Origin: Dipylidium caninum
Lineage: Eukaryota > Platyhelminthes > Cestoda > Cyclophyllidea > Dipylidiidae
NCBI GenBank assembly: GCA_017562135.1
Contig: QEYB01000412.1
Span: forward strand, 558,001 to 622,000
Direction of reading: 5' to 3'
DNA length: 64,000 nucleotides
Below are positions 49,901-63,202 of this stretch, piece after piece (the stretch's first letter is position 1; each line of letters opens with the position of its first letter). A model generated the notes under the pieces. It worked only from the letters and a program-made list of their open reading frames with translations, had not been told where the DNA came from and did not search any database. Both the position numbers and the translations under genes were made by a program.

Positions 49901-52900
49901 GTTAGTAAGTCATGAGCGGGTTATTTGAACTCGGAGTCATGTTTTGGCAGTTGACCTTAATGGTTTTCGTCAGTCGACACCACGTGAGTGAGTAGGTGGT
50001 TTTGGTTCCATAGCTAACCCCCAATGGTGTTATAGGGGGTTTAAGAAGCAATAGGTTAACTGGTGAGTGTAAGGAATAGATTCATATGTCGTTGAATAGT
50101 TGCTTCATTCAACAATTTCTTGGCCAACAGTCCATCTTTGATATCCGAGCTCCTCCGCCTATAACCTGCTTCCACCGTTCTATGTTTCAAAGAAGTTATT
50201 AATTACCGAAAACTTCTTATCATCCATCTACTCACCCATTCGTCTGGCATCCCTCTACTAAGTCAATTAGGGGACATAAATCTTTATATGTTTACATCTC
50301 CTTTTCATTATTTCCAATAATAATAGGTCAAAGATTGTCTAGATCTCTTGACTCTCCGCCGCTGTGCCGTAAAAATAGTCTCAAAACTCGGCGTTCGTAA
50401 GATTCCTGGTGGTTGGTCCCAAGCTCTCACCGAAGCCTGTCTTCTCCGTTCGCTCGCTCCTCACCGACATATTGTGTCGGTGACAACCGTCCTCCATCTT
50501 ATCAATCCTGATCGAGTTGTCCTAGTAATGGAACATTGTCTTGGCTCTGTTCATGATCTCCAAACTGCCGGTGTTCAGTCCGCAACATCAGCTTTTTCCG
50601 CGGCAGCTGGTTCAGCAATCACGAAACTCAATCCTACCGAGGGTTTCCACCGTATCGCCACACTTCCAACCATAGACGGGGAGGTGGATGACGCGGTAAC
50701 GACAAACCATCCTTTACCTCAACCGAGAAAACAGTCTGCTTTTAATTATCCATGTCCTCCAATGGGTGTCGGTGGTGGTGGAAGGAGCGCAGATATGACG
50801 GAGATGAGCTTTCAGCAATTCCGAAGACTTCCTGAGGCGCAGGCACATGCCTTCTTCATTCAGGTGAGTTATAGACAATCGTTACGTTCGGGACATGATT
50901 GAAGAGAATCTTTTGACACCTTTGACGGCGTCTCAATTGTGGATTGTCAATCCACAAGAGAAACCAAAAAATTACAACGTTTCGGATTGCCTTAATCGAA
51001 ATCTTAAGTATTTGGTGGGCCGGTATTTCACCCTGTGAGACGAAGTAGACGAGGATGCATAGATTAACCCATATTGTATTTAGAAGTAGTAGTTGGACGT
51101 TTTGATATTTGTGTGTGGCAAATCAGAGCATCGTTACCAGGCAGGTGAAGTTGCTGTTTGTCTAAAGTTTTAGTTTAACATAGAAATTAGTTGATGCTGA
51201 GTTTCGCCCGACTTCATCTGTTTGGCTATACACAGCATATCTCGAAGGATAAAAGAAATGTACTTGAATAGCGATTCACTGACACCATGCCTAGTTTAAG
51301 CAATTAGCTTAAAAGACATCCGGGTGAAGTCAAATGCATGGTACCATTCGTAGCTGCCACATGCGCAAAGACCGAAAGTTTACGTCCGACTTCACTTTTT
51401 GCCAGGTAATCGATGGATTGGCCTATCTCCATGCCAACGGAATTATCCATCGAGATATCAAACCGGCCAACTTGTTGATTACACCCGCACCGGGATATGG
51501 CTTAGCTCCTCCTGCCTCTCTCTCCCATGAATACAACAGCCCCAGCCCCACCGTTTCTTATCAGCCTGGATTGGTACCTTTTACTAGTGAGGAGGTACTA
51601 CGATTCTCTAGAGGTTACCTTATCAAGTTAGCCGACTTTGGTGTCTCCGTCTCAATCCCTGCCTTTTCTCCCAGTGACGAGGTATGTCTTCCCTTTCTCC
51701 TCATTAATATAACCTATCCAGTCTTTCTGCTCCCTTTTTCATACATTTGTTCTTTTAATTTTACTCGTTTAAATGCAGGTTAAGTTTATCAGTTGAGTGC
51801 TCATCCCTCGTATCTGTGTCCTTTGATGTCTGTCTTACTTATGGGGCATAATAATCCATATTTTTCGTTACCCATCCTTCCTTTATCAACTGATTTTCAG
51901 TCCATCGGCTACATTTGTGCTTCACTTAGTTTTTTTTTTCAGGACCTTTCTGCCTGCTAGTTCTCTTTCTTATCCACTCTTCTTATCTTAACTCATCCAC
52001 CTTAAGTGATTTTATCAGCTTAGGACTTTTTTGTCCTTACTCCTACCCCTCATCTTCCATTTATTGCGACATTACTTCCTGTATTTGTTTACCCACCACC
52101 GATAAATTTACACTTCCACTGGGTCATTTATCGACTTCGCAGATTATTGATCTACCTCTGCACTGTTCTCAAAAAGCTTGCCCATTCAGTTCTTAACGAA
52201 TTTGCTATTGAAATCTTACTTCAATTTTTTTCATTTTAGATCATTAATTTACCGTTCATTTAAACCAAATTTATTCTTTTTTGTTGCGTATAAGCTAGTA
52301 TTCTCATCTATCTCCACCCTCTTTGGAATGGAGGTACCCATCCTTATTTTTTGACTATCAGCACAGTCTCCACCGACTCACCTATCGTTTATTCGTCCAT
52401 CTATTCGTTTGTTATAGTCACATTCACTCTGTGTAGAGTCTTTTGGCGACGTACTCATTCGTTAACGCCCTCCTTTATGATGATTTCATCGTTCACTTCT
52501 TGATGGATATATAACCCCCCTCCCCTCCCTCTCCTCCAACTTCTCACTCCTCATCTACTTCCGGTCAATTTAGTCTTGACTCTGTCATTGTTCCTGAATT
52601 TACTAGTTAGGCCGACTGTGAATTTGTCTAATCCTAGATACTTCTACCAATCCTCATGACAAAGTAGTTAGGAGCAAAATTTCAAATAATCTATTTGAAA
52701 TGATTAAAATCAAAAGAATGAGGTCATCGAAGTTATTAGAGAATGTTCTACCAAATTGTGGTGAGCGCAGGACTAGCTCCTCCTTTCTGCTGCCTGAAGA
52801 ACCAGCTATTTTCAGTTTGCCGCTGTCTCCAACTTCATTCATTCTTTTTGCTCTCTTCGGACGGCATCCCACTTAACCATGAAGTTTTTATCTGTTCCTC

Positions 52901-55900
52901 CTTAATTTCTTCATCCACATACCTGTCTCAAGTTGATGAAATACCTTGTTCCAAAACCATTCATTTAGCAAGTAATTCGGTTGTCCACATCCCTTGGGCT
53001 CACCGTCCCTTTATGGTACTATCCAATATCTTTGGAAAGGTCCTTACTACCCTTTACCCCTCTACACAGTCATCATCCTGAAGGTCATCTTGGAAGGCTT
53101 ACTTTTCTTATGACTTGAAAGTCATTGCTCTTGACCGGGTATACACTCCCTAGAGCCGTTCTCCATTGAGCCTCTTGAGGATAAAAGATAGTCTCACCGC
53201 TTTCACCGTTATTGCAGCTGTCCCACAGGAATCTTCACATTTATTGAATGAATCTTTCACTTCTCAACATACTACTCTTCTATGAAGGTTATTAACTCCT
53301 ATTCTCGCCTGTCTAGGTTGGTGCTGGTCAAATCACTCCGGCTGTTCAACCTCCTGAGGTGGCCAAGGGCACCCAGACCTCCTTTCACGGTCCCAAACTT
53401 GATGTCTATAGCGCTGGCGTCTCGCTTTTCTTTATGCTCACTGGTCGTGTGCCCTTCAGCAGCTCAAATGTTCTCCGGATCTTTGAAGCCATCGCAGAGG
53501 GCTCTTATGTCATTCCCGGCCACGTGTCCGCCGCTGCCGCCCACCTCATTCGTGGGATGATGTGCAAAGACCCCCAGGTCAGTGCGCACGACATCCTTGA
53601 CTAGGTTGTACGTTCTTAATGCTAAAAGTACTCCTCCTATTCTATATGTGGTTATTTCACTCTTGCATCAATACGTAAGAACACTCATGTAGGAGTGTAT
53701 GCAAACTTCTTTTTTGGTACTGTTCCGATGGTATTTTTTTTCCACAATGGAATGCAACATTTGTTTTCGATGTCTTATTTTTGGGCCTTGTTGGAGAATA
53801 ATTTTCTCACATTAAACATACTTTCAGTCTGTATGGTATGACTATTACAAGTTCCTGTATTTGGGGTTATTTTGCTGATATTCACGACTAATTTTCTTCT
53901 TTTAGCTTCTAGTTCGGCAGTTTTATGTTCCGAAATATCTTACATCAAAAGCACATTAGTAACCCAACACACGGGTGATTTGGGTTCCACTTTCTATACC
54001 CATTTAGGAATGCAAGAGCAGGGCAGAGGGCTGCCGATTGCTTGATTCTAGTTAACTCCATACTTTTATCAACCTTCTTGGAGGGTTACGTAATTGGCTG
54101 ATTTTTTGTGAATATAATGTAAATATTTCTAGCAAACTGCACGAGGTTAGTGCGTATTTTTTGGTCGAAAACCTAATTAAAACATGTGGGCCAATTCCTG
54201 ACCACATTGGTAGTTTGAAATTTTCTCTACGGTGTTGTCTATTTTTGAAGTTGTGTTATACAACCTAATGAGACGAGTGGTGACTGCTCTACCAGCTTGT
54301 CCTTTTCCCCAAAGACGTTCTATCGGCGAACCCACCTTAAGGCTATTCGTATCGCGTCATAATCTCGTAGTTGGTTGCCGTGCATAGATTGCTTATTCTT
54401 GCTGTCATTCTCAGCGTAAAATTTATTGAGTCGGGATGGACTCAGTATTATCTGCTGAGTTATTAACTAGCTCCAAAATGTTCATCGTCCTGTGTTTAAC
54501 GAATGCGAGTTGAACGCTTTGCTTAAACTATCCTGGCATTAGTCTCCTTCAGGACGACCATATTATTGGAAAACTATGGGTACATCCTATTCAAATAGCC
54601 AAACTTCCACTGGCCTTGTTAAGATCGTTTAATTTTACTGACTTATTCCTCACCTAACCCTAGAACATTTGAAAGCGCACTTGGCCAATCCATGTGAGGA
54701 TGTAGGATAAATATAATCCAACTTTTCAGTCTTGGCGTTAGGGATGAGAAAAATTCGCTTGGTGTTTTGGCTAGCTGAAATTTGTCCAGTGTTGTGCTCT
54801 TGATTAGTAAGCAGAGGACGATTCTTTACCCCATGCAGGTCCCCGCAAATCCACTCGTTGGGAGTTTACCATTATCTTTTTCCGTGCAAGTGTTTTTGGG
54901 CGTCTCCATATCTGCTAATCGGCAACTTAGGATGCCGAAAATTCCTATCACTGCATTACCTCACTGAGAGTGAATGAACTAAGACAGTAGGTCTTCGTGA
55001 CTTCGAAATGTAGTAATTAATTGCCTTCTTTATGTCTCTCACGTTCTTTCGGGCACAAGATTTTGGCAAAAACCCAAGAAACTTCTCTAATATCACGGCT
55101 TGATGAGTCTACAGTCTGCTATCACATTCAAATCGGTCAATATTTTGTGCTTTTCAAAACTAGTCAAATTGCTTATGACGCTCTTTCTATGCCAAATTAC
55201 ATTTCGCTCTATATATCTGATTAAAAATAGCGTGCCACCAAATAATCACATGCTTATAACAAAAATTTCGCGCCTATCCACACCCATTTTAAGGCGAGAA
55301 AAACATGCTGTTGTTACACTCCGTTTCTTCATGGATTTCCTTTGGAATTTATAATTTCCCAGATGTGTTGACAAACCAGCTCCTTCTTGATGTTCCCTTG
55401 CTTCCCTCTGGTTCTCCATGTACCTGTCCTCCCTGTTTGTTTTTCACATTAGTTCGGAGGTGCCGTATTATAACTCCTTCTCCTTTCGCCCCTAATTACG
55501 GTTGTTTTCATAGGAACAGCCTGAGATCTGTCGTATTGTCGCCCACTTCAATTTTGGAAAAGCATTCCACCTAACTCCACAGAAGTTGATGGAATGGGCG
55601 CATATTGTCTCACAAATTTGTCCAATAATTATTCTTCGGTTTATTGAAAATACCTGAATTTTTGTGTGACGAGATCTTTCGTTAGTTAGGGAGTATTAAA
55701 AGATATGTATTTATGGGGTGTGGATTAAATGGGTTGATAATTGGTTGAATATTTTGACGGTGAACTGGTTAAAATGATATGAAACGTGTAAAAAGAAATC
55801 ATTCGATGAAAGTGATGGGTTGTAGATTGAAAGCTTTGTTTCGTGTCCGGGATGCAGCCACGATCTTTCATTTAAAACGTTTTGTTTAAATACACGGTCA

Positions 55901-58900
55901 TTTTACCATTGTTAGAAGTGTACGAAAGGCGAAGTGGACCTAAAGCATGAACCTAGTGGGCGGGTACCTGGATATGACGTGCTGGGTTGTTAAGGCGTAC
56001 GTGAGCGTTTGGGTTGTATCGGCGGGAGGTTATTAACGAGGCGAGTAGTTACGTAAGTGAAGAGTAGAAGAAGCGATTAAATAATTGCGGCGCAAAAGGT
56101 GGTAGTGATCGAATGTCGGTTATGCAACTAAAAAGGGAGGACCCGATAAGAATAAGTCCAGTTTCCACTCGGATGCTTAAATAGAGCCGCCCCCTTCCCC
56201 CATCAACACAACAATATGTCTTCCCTTTCGAAATCTGTTGCCTAATTCACTTATTCAAAGATAACTTTCATCATACCGATAGTAGCCTTTATCTGCAAGA
56301 TTTGATAGCTACATTTACCAGGTCTGTAGTAGATTGATAATTAAAAGAATACCACGTGGATGGACACAGAGGCGATAAATGAGTGGGTCACGGTATTGGA
56401 CTGAGGTTTATGTGGTAGGTAAAGGTAATGGGTAGGTAATCTAGGATATACTTGGTTGAATGGTCAATGAACCTAGCCCAATCTCAAATTCCGATTAAGC
56501 AGTTCTTCTTGTCAAACTTATTAACATTTCCAGGATGATTCCACGATTCCTTAAATTTTATTTCTTTTATCCAATAGAGACGTTTAAGCCTGGAGAGTGT
56601 AGCTCACCACGAATGGATTTGCGATCTGAAGCACCTCCTACCCCCACCCAGTCTTTCCACAGCCGCGAAAGCTTGCGCCGACCACTGGCACTCTATTCCT
56701 TTAACGTCCACGATGTCCGCCTCTGCTTCAGCCCCCCGCGGCTTTCCATGCTGGCTGGACCCGCTTTTTTATCTTAGTCGACCCACACCACACTTTGAGG
56801 CGCCTCACATTGACGAGAGTGGAGCTCGAATCTTCTCCCCTCCCGAGATCAACTCTATGTACGCCCTTGGATACATTGACGAAGCAGAAACCCCATCATT
56901 ATTCAGACAGTCTTTACCATCCTCACAGCCACCGCATTCACCGATGCGCTTCAGTGTGAAGTCTTTTGAGGGAAAGGAGGAAGAGGAGGAGGACGATGAG
57001 GAACATAAGATAATGGAAAGAGTTGTAGCGACGAAGGATAATATCCAATCACAATCACCGTCAGCAGAACTGAAGGAACGACAGATTGCACCGTCGTCGG
57101 TGTTAAAACAATTGAGGGTGCGTTTTTCAGTGTTCTTTAAATTTGTTCATTTAAGAGAATTTCAGGTAGTTGGGATTCCCAGCGTAATCACTTGTATTAT
57201 GAACGTTCTCCAGTCAAATCCAGTATACATATTTGGCAAAAGAAGATATCTTAGTACAGCCGAAACTGAGTGCTTTAGCAAAAGGGACCTTATGTAAAAT
57301 TTTGTACTGAGATCATGCTTGCATAGATTAGACGCCCAACATTAGGCATACTTTCTACATGGCGAATGGTAGTTTGTGTTTTCTGGCGACTCGGGTGTAA
57401 TGTACGTCTTTGGGGTGTTTGCGCTTGGAGCAGTGTCTAAAGCTGTGTGCGGAAACGGGTTGGCCTCTTCACTTTCGAATGTCGCACTTTGCTCTATCAG
57501 GAGAGGATCTTATTTTGAGGTTCTGAAGTCGGGATGAAACCTTTGTCAACTAGTAAATATTAATGAGTCATGTTTCCTCCTAAACCATCCACTGAGCGCA
57601 GTGAAACTGGAGATATCGTGAACTATGAAGTTAGAGGTTCCTTCTTGACCGTATGAATGACATTAAATCATCCTAGTAAAAGCGGATCTTCTCGTTATGA
57701 TGGCGTGATTTTTTGGAAATTTATACCATTCAACTCCTCTTGCCGATCATTTGTCACGAGCTCCGCAACTAATTAATGGGAAGGGTCGCGATTACAGGCA
57801 CTGAATAATTTTCAATCTATTGCGTCAGTGCTCAACATTACCGTTCATCAATTTTACCACGAGGCTAGACCCTCGAATAGAAGGATTGCTGACTACCTCT
57901 TTCCGCTCTCGATACTTCGACTACTTTGGTTTTTCCTACCTGATAGGTCTTCCACAAATGGCCAACCATCCCGCCGAGCTCTTGGGAGGCTAGTGTCCCG
58001 GATGAGGCCAAACCTTTCTCTTTAGATTTCACCGAGACTCCTGAGTATGCGTTACCTTTGGAGGATTCACTTGCACGTCTGGGTAGGTTCTCACATGGGT
58101 ATTATGTACAGATTTTGTTGATATTTTGAATCTAACAACGAGCTTTGAATATTCGGTCACTTGGCCTTATACTACTACCGCCTTTAGCACATAACTGTGT
58201 TGTCTTCATTATAATGAATTTTACTAAGTTCCCCCGTGAGATTGAAGTAAACAGAGTACTTGGAAAAGTTTCGTCCTGGGGAACGTTTTAATTGCTCACG
58301 ATGAGGGTCTGAACGAACTCAAAGAATGTAGTGGCACGGACAATTACATCATCAAATTTCTTCTTCCAGTAATTGTGTGTTGAATGGGACGTTATTGTCC
58401 CCTTTTGCTTTTATCAGCTTCCACTTCGCATCGTTCTGCCCTTACCCGTCCTTGTCTCTCCACTTTATTCTGACTCCCTTTATTCCTCGTTGTCCTGATA
58501 TATTCGCTAATTTGTTGCTGTCTTCAACCACTTTGTTATTGAATTCTTACAAATTACTAATTTCTCCATTCGCCCATCCACTCGTCTATTATCTCTTCGC
58601 GCGTCTATTCTGTCCGCCTTCCGTCAATCTACCTGTTTATTTCCTTATCTCAGTGTTTTTTGGCGAAAATACCTAGTAAAGTGGGAATCTCAAGGTTTAA
58701 TCTCCCTCATCTGTAAGCATCACAAACGAGTGCTTGGGCTGGATATATTGGCCCTGCTGTTGAGCCGGCATTTGCACTACTCATCTCTTGTCTATTTATT
58801 TTTGCTTCATCCTCTTCCAGATCCTAAGTAGCCATCATGACAGCCGTTAAGTTTGCTATATTTCTCGGACGTACGTTAAGGTACTTTAAAATCGCCTAGA

Positions 58901-60122
58901 TACTTCACTTTTCTTAGGTCTTATGGTTAATTTGAATAATCTTTGACATCACTCCTACCCTATCCCTCAACGTTATATTCATTCAACATTCACTTGTACC
59001 CACACCGACTGACTGGCACCCTTTAATTTTCTTTAGGCATAATGGACTACGTGTTGAGAGCTACACCATCGCCATCCATGCAGTCTCCATCTCCGCCAGT
59101 AGAAGAATTGCCTCCTGCCCACTTGCAACCATTCTTTCGGCCTCCAGATATTTTTCCTCCCTGTGACACTTCTTGCCGGCCTCCGGTCTCTTCTCCACGA
59201 TTTTATGGTCGGTCTCAGCCCGCTTTGAACACTTCTCCTGTTATGGAAAAACATCAGCCACCAACTTCGCCGCAGGACATCCCTGTGGATGAGAGTCACC
59301 GTTACACTCTGAGTACGGGTGCCCTTACTTCTGAACAGCTTTCCTCGTTGGCACGACATATTGAGGAGGAGCAGCATCAGAGGCGTCTGCATTCGCAACA
59401 ACAGATGACTAATTCGGCCACTTTAGTAAGTGGACATCCATTTTAGAAGCGATGGCGACTCTTTTAAATGTTGTCACACTATATTTTTTTCGACCTTCTA
59501 TTTATTTTCCCACTGTTAACATTCATAGCCGGAGTCATCATTTATCGCATATTTTTCCGGGAATGAAATGGTTTGATCGAAAATGAATATTTAGCCTCTT
59601 TATTTTATTTCTGTCGTAAGAAATACCTGAAATCTTGCTCAAAGCACATTTATTTCCAGTTCATTTTTGCTTTTTCCATATCTATCCTTTGTACCATTGT
59701 TTTTGTACTAAATCCCTTCCGTTAGAGTCGTTCGTCTGGTAAACCCGAAGCACAAATCCATACACATGAGACCCTCACAACCAGGAAGGAACAAGCCGAG
59801 GCATCGCAGAGCCACTGCTGCTCGACTAACTCGTTGGTTCTCCGATTCCATATCCTCTCTGCGCAACCGATTTCGTTCTCTCACGACAGGCACTGGTGGA
59901 GACGGCAGCGGCAGTAGCACGACGACTATGGATCGTAGTCTGACACAGGTACTAGACCCTACCGCTACCCAAAGCCTCCGATCCACTATCACCATAGAAG
60001 GGGACGAGACCGCTCTGCCAGTCCAACATCGAGTTTGTACACTTCCAAAGGCTACTGAACAAGTGGTGGTATCCTCGACCACCACTGCTCCGTTCTCTGT
60101 TCGGCTTCGCCACCGCCATTGA
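43902..60122 (+). CDS. STK11: LKB1/STK11 serine-threonine kinase
   Basis: LKB1 phosphorylates the activation loop of AMPK-family kinases and controls polarity and energy balance. Exons 43902-44264, 49182-49349, 50327-50863, 51406-51681, 53317-53577, 56578-57117, 57947-58082 and 59037-59425 join in phase (890 codons), plus a C-terminal exon. Kinase motifs: GRGSYGK loop (171-177), AVKIV Lys193, helix-C Glu213, HRDIKPAN (Asp373), ADFG (Asp433), [18 protein letters not shown] and a closing [21 protein letters not shown] and GSYVIPG match human LKB1 AFQPPE and GSYAIPG. Two insertions enlarge the domain: about 82 residues before helix E (256-337) and about 43 between catalytic loop and DFG (383-425). 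A long proline/serine-rich tail follows. The last exon is ambiguous: 59751-60122 gives a basic tail ([16 protein letters not shown]), whereas the stronger acceptor at 59725 reads 63 other residues to TAG at 59917. Confidence 0.93.
47017..47235 (+). repeat. Dispersed repeat, copy 1
   Basis: Shares a series of aligned blocks with 57333-57500, for example GGCGGATGGTAGTTTGGATTT here against GGCGAATGGTAGTTTGTGTTT there. Further blocks align downstream in the same order and orientation. Divergence is substantial, pointing to an old interspersed element. No coding capacity is seen. Confidence 0.65.
47833..47862 (+). repeat. G-quadruplex-like tract in STK11 intron 1
   Basis: Four uninterrupted G runs (9, 7, 7 and 4 bases), each separated by a single A, on the transcribed-sense strand. 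This satisfies the usual G3+N1-7 quadruplex pattern with single-base loops, a very stable arrangement in vitro. Confidence 0.8.
53578..56577 (+). other. STK11 intron 5
   Basis: Three kilobases without a supported exon. The open frame starting at 55514 after a TTTTCATAG acceptor was considered as the end of the kinase domain. It was displaced by the exon at 56578, which matches the expected RRLS...HHEWI closure and phase. Confidence 0.6.
57333..57500 (+). repeat. Dispersed repeat, copy 2
   Basis: Diverged partner of 47017-47235, located in STK11 intron 6 (57118-57946) in the same orientation. Conserved islands include CCCAACAT and ATGGTAGTTTG, and the 3' part matches around GCGGGTTCGAG / ACGGGTTGGCC. 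Confidence 0.6.
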
Positions 60123-63100
60123 GACCGGATCCTCCAGGGGATGTATTCAATGAAAAAACGAAATAGATTGATATACTTCTTCCTTTTTCCCTTTATCCCT
60201 GCCTCTATCACCCTGATGCTCCCTTACTTGTTGAAATCCACAGTCCCATGTCATCTCTCGTCTTTATTCCCTCCAAAGCCCTCTAACCAATGCATTCACC
60301 ATACCGCTACTGCTAGTGTTGATGATTGAAAGCCTGCCCAACCACTGACATCACTAATAATACTCTTGTTGCTATTATTTCTGCTATGATGATTTGGGCA
60401 TGCTGTTGTTGGCTTACGATTTGTATCAGGTAAGTTGGGGGTAGAGGGGGGAGGGGAGGTGTGGGTACGCGTGGTTCCAAATGAATGGAAAATTTTGCGA
60501 ATTCAAGCAAATAATGGTAGTTGGCGATGTAGGATATGGATAAGGATATTGGTTCGAAGGATCAACTGTAGTGTAGTCGGCGCCCCTACCCAGGCTGTCG
60601 TTGATACCGTCAGATTGCGGTTTTTATTCTAGAGCAGCAAGCTGAGTGCTCTAACTTATGGTTTCGTCTACGTCCTGGCGTTGATTCCTGGTGCTTGTCT
60701 GTCTACGTCAGCTGTTGTGCTATCATCTGGAACACTGCGAACCGTTTGCTTCCCATCTTCGAGACTGCGGTACGGTGGTGCGTTTTTCTAAAGTCAGGGT
60801 ATAAGAGGTTGGTTCGCTTTCATCGACTATAATTCTCTCAACATTGAAACTCAATTACGCGAGACGGATATTGTGTTTCAATTGCTCGAAAGATTTCTAG
60901 ATCTAAAGAGAGATGCTCCACTCACTGCGACGTCGGGCAACGGAGCAGAATGATTCTATCTAATTCATCCATTGTCATTATCAGACTAGGCTGCAATACG
61001 CTAAAATGACAAAATCCCAGCATGATGTGTCGCTAAGTAAAACTATGAATGTGAGCACACTTTTTCCAAGATGTCTTACACTCGTGCCCGGGTTTAACAA
61101 CACGATTTAGCCAACCGTTCAACATATTAGCTAGGAATTGCCCTCAACCTTTTCTTAAGGGCGAGCAAAGGTTGGGGGATTCCGAGATTTTGTGGCTCAA
61201 GTCTAGGCGGCATGAGATTTTATTCATCACATCATATTGTTTTATTTATATTAATATCGAACGTCCTGATGTGCTCTCACTGAAGAAGCCTCCTTCCCTG
61301 GCATGGTCCTTTTTAGGGTCTTTGAAGGAATTATTTCTGGATTATTATCAAAAAATTGATTTTAGCGACCCTGGACACCAATAAAATTAAAAATGGATAT
61401 CACTTGAACTCCTTTTCTGCAGGGAGCTTTTCACGCGCATTTGTGCATGCAAGCCGAACGTTGATCAAAGAGATGTCTTAAGTGTAATATCAACATTGAG
61501 AATGCTTAAGTAGTACCAAGCTTTCTGGCTGCTAATTATGACCCTTGCAATAGCATGGGTCATGCTCGCAACATTGAGGTGACAGCCACCAATTTTGAAG
61601 ATTTCAGTCATCCGTGGAGATCGCTGAAAGTGGCCAAACCGCCGCCCTTAAGTGAGTCTAAAAGTAAACGTGTCGCAAATTCGTGCTCGACTTTGCCGAT
61701 GGAGCGTTCCATGGAAAGAGCATTTACCTCAAGATGAAAGTGAAAGAGAGAAACAGACTGATGGGAAAATCACTTAATGATGAACCAGACGATGCTGAAA
61801 CTTGCAGGCAAGATACTATGGACTACAAACAGGGAAACACTGACAAGGAGAGGCAAAACGGCTTGCACCAAATCCACGAGCTAACGTGTCCTAACGCCAC
61901 ACTAATTCAAAATAGGTTTTTGCGCAGATTGGACAGACGAGGGTGGAGAACTGCGTCGCGACGGAGATTAAAGTTCCCGGCATTCTTTTATGCTTTGTCG
62001 GTGTGGACAGACGGGATGGATGGATAGGGTGCTAGAACTATCCCGTAATGAAGGAATATTGCATTCTTATACCGATTCTGGGGGAACCAAAGCTCTCTCG
62101 ATAACCTTTTCGTGAAAATATTCTCGAAAGAAATGTTGATGCCCTCTTTCCCTCAACAGTACTCAAATATTACCGGTAGCAGTAATCTATACTCCAGCGC
62201 CTAGTTAATTTGAAATTTTTGGTTAATTCGGTGCTGGAAATTCATTATCTGGATGAACATCTTGTGTTTGCTGGTAAAAGAAAACTAACGAAATACTACT
62301 GTTGGGATTAGTAACAACTTTGCGTGTCATCAACTGATTTGGAAAATGAAGTGGATGAGATTCATTTCATTTAGTGGTGAACATTGTCAATCAACATCAC
62401 AGGCCGATTCAAGCGATTACACCATTAGAGTATTTAAGTTGTGTTGTCTTCCATTCTGAAGAATGTGGAGAGGGAGCTGGGTAAATTGAGAATCCCGATA
62501 GTCTTGAAAATTAAAGTTCTGCTGAAAGAAGGCTGCGTGCACCTTCTTGAGACCATTCCAATCACATTTTTCGCGATTGTGTAAATAACACACAGATCTC
62601 GCTATCGAATAAATTTTCGTGGTGAAGTGTTTCATTTTCAGGAGCTAGGCGTTTCCTCAGACCTCGAAGTCACATAACTTTATCCAACACGTAACTTCAA
62701 GAGAAGGCAGTGGATGCGAGATATCACGGAGGGCTTGAGGAGTATGAGGCTTTCGGTGGGGCAGGCAGGCAAGGAACGGCAATGCGGCGTAGAGCACTAC
62801 GCATGGGAAAGTCCTGGTTGGATTGAACACGGCAGTTTTCATGTTGCCTATAAAAAAAAGTTCGCATGGTGGACTGGCTTGGCGACAGGCCACGTCAGCG
62901 GCGTATAATGAAAAACAGATTGTACGAACAAACTGCTAAGTACAGGGACAGGAGAAGTACAAGTATGATAAGAATAATCTTGAGAAAAGGAAATAAGGTT
63001 CAGACTCTAGTAGACCTATAAGCAGTTTCCACTGTTTTAAGCATATCATGCGTTTGCTTCCTGCTTATCCCCGTGCCCAGTTCGGATCCGGATCGAGACG

Positions 63101-63202
63101 TTAACAGAGATTAGCTAGGCTTTGGGGCTCAAACACCCTTTATCCCTGCATAGACAGCTATCCACAAATATCCGCTCAAGTCTCATTGGCTTGTGCCTCT
63201 CG
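60123..63202. other. 3' flank of STK11, gene-poor
   Basis: Nothing recognisable. The plus frame 61683-62027 is hydrophilic and unlike any family I know; it lacks splice context. A possible last STK11 exon ending at a GTAAGT near 60430 was noted but has no supporting similarity. Confidence 0.4.

Noticed and set aside
55514..55656. Possible STK11 exon starting [12 protein letters not shown]
   Set aside because: It has a fair acceptor and open frame but no usable donor. The exon at 56578 supplies the expected end of the kinase domain in phase.
61683..62027. 114-codon hydrophilic plus-strand ORF
   Set aside because: No family match by eye, no splice sites in consistent phase, and no supporting neighbour.
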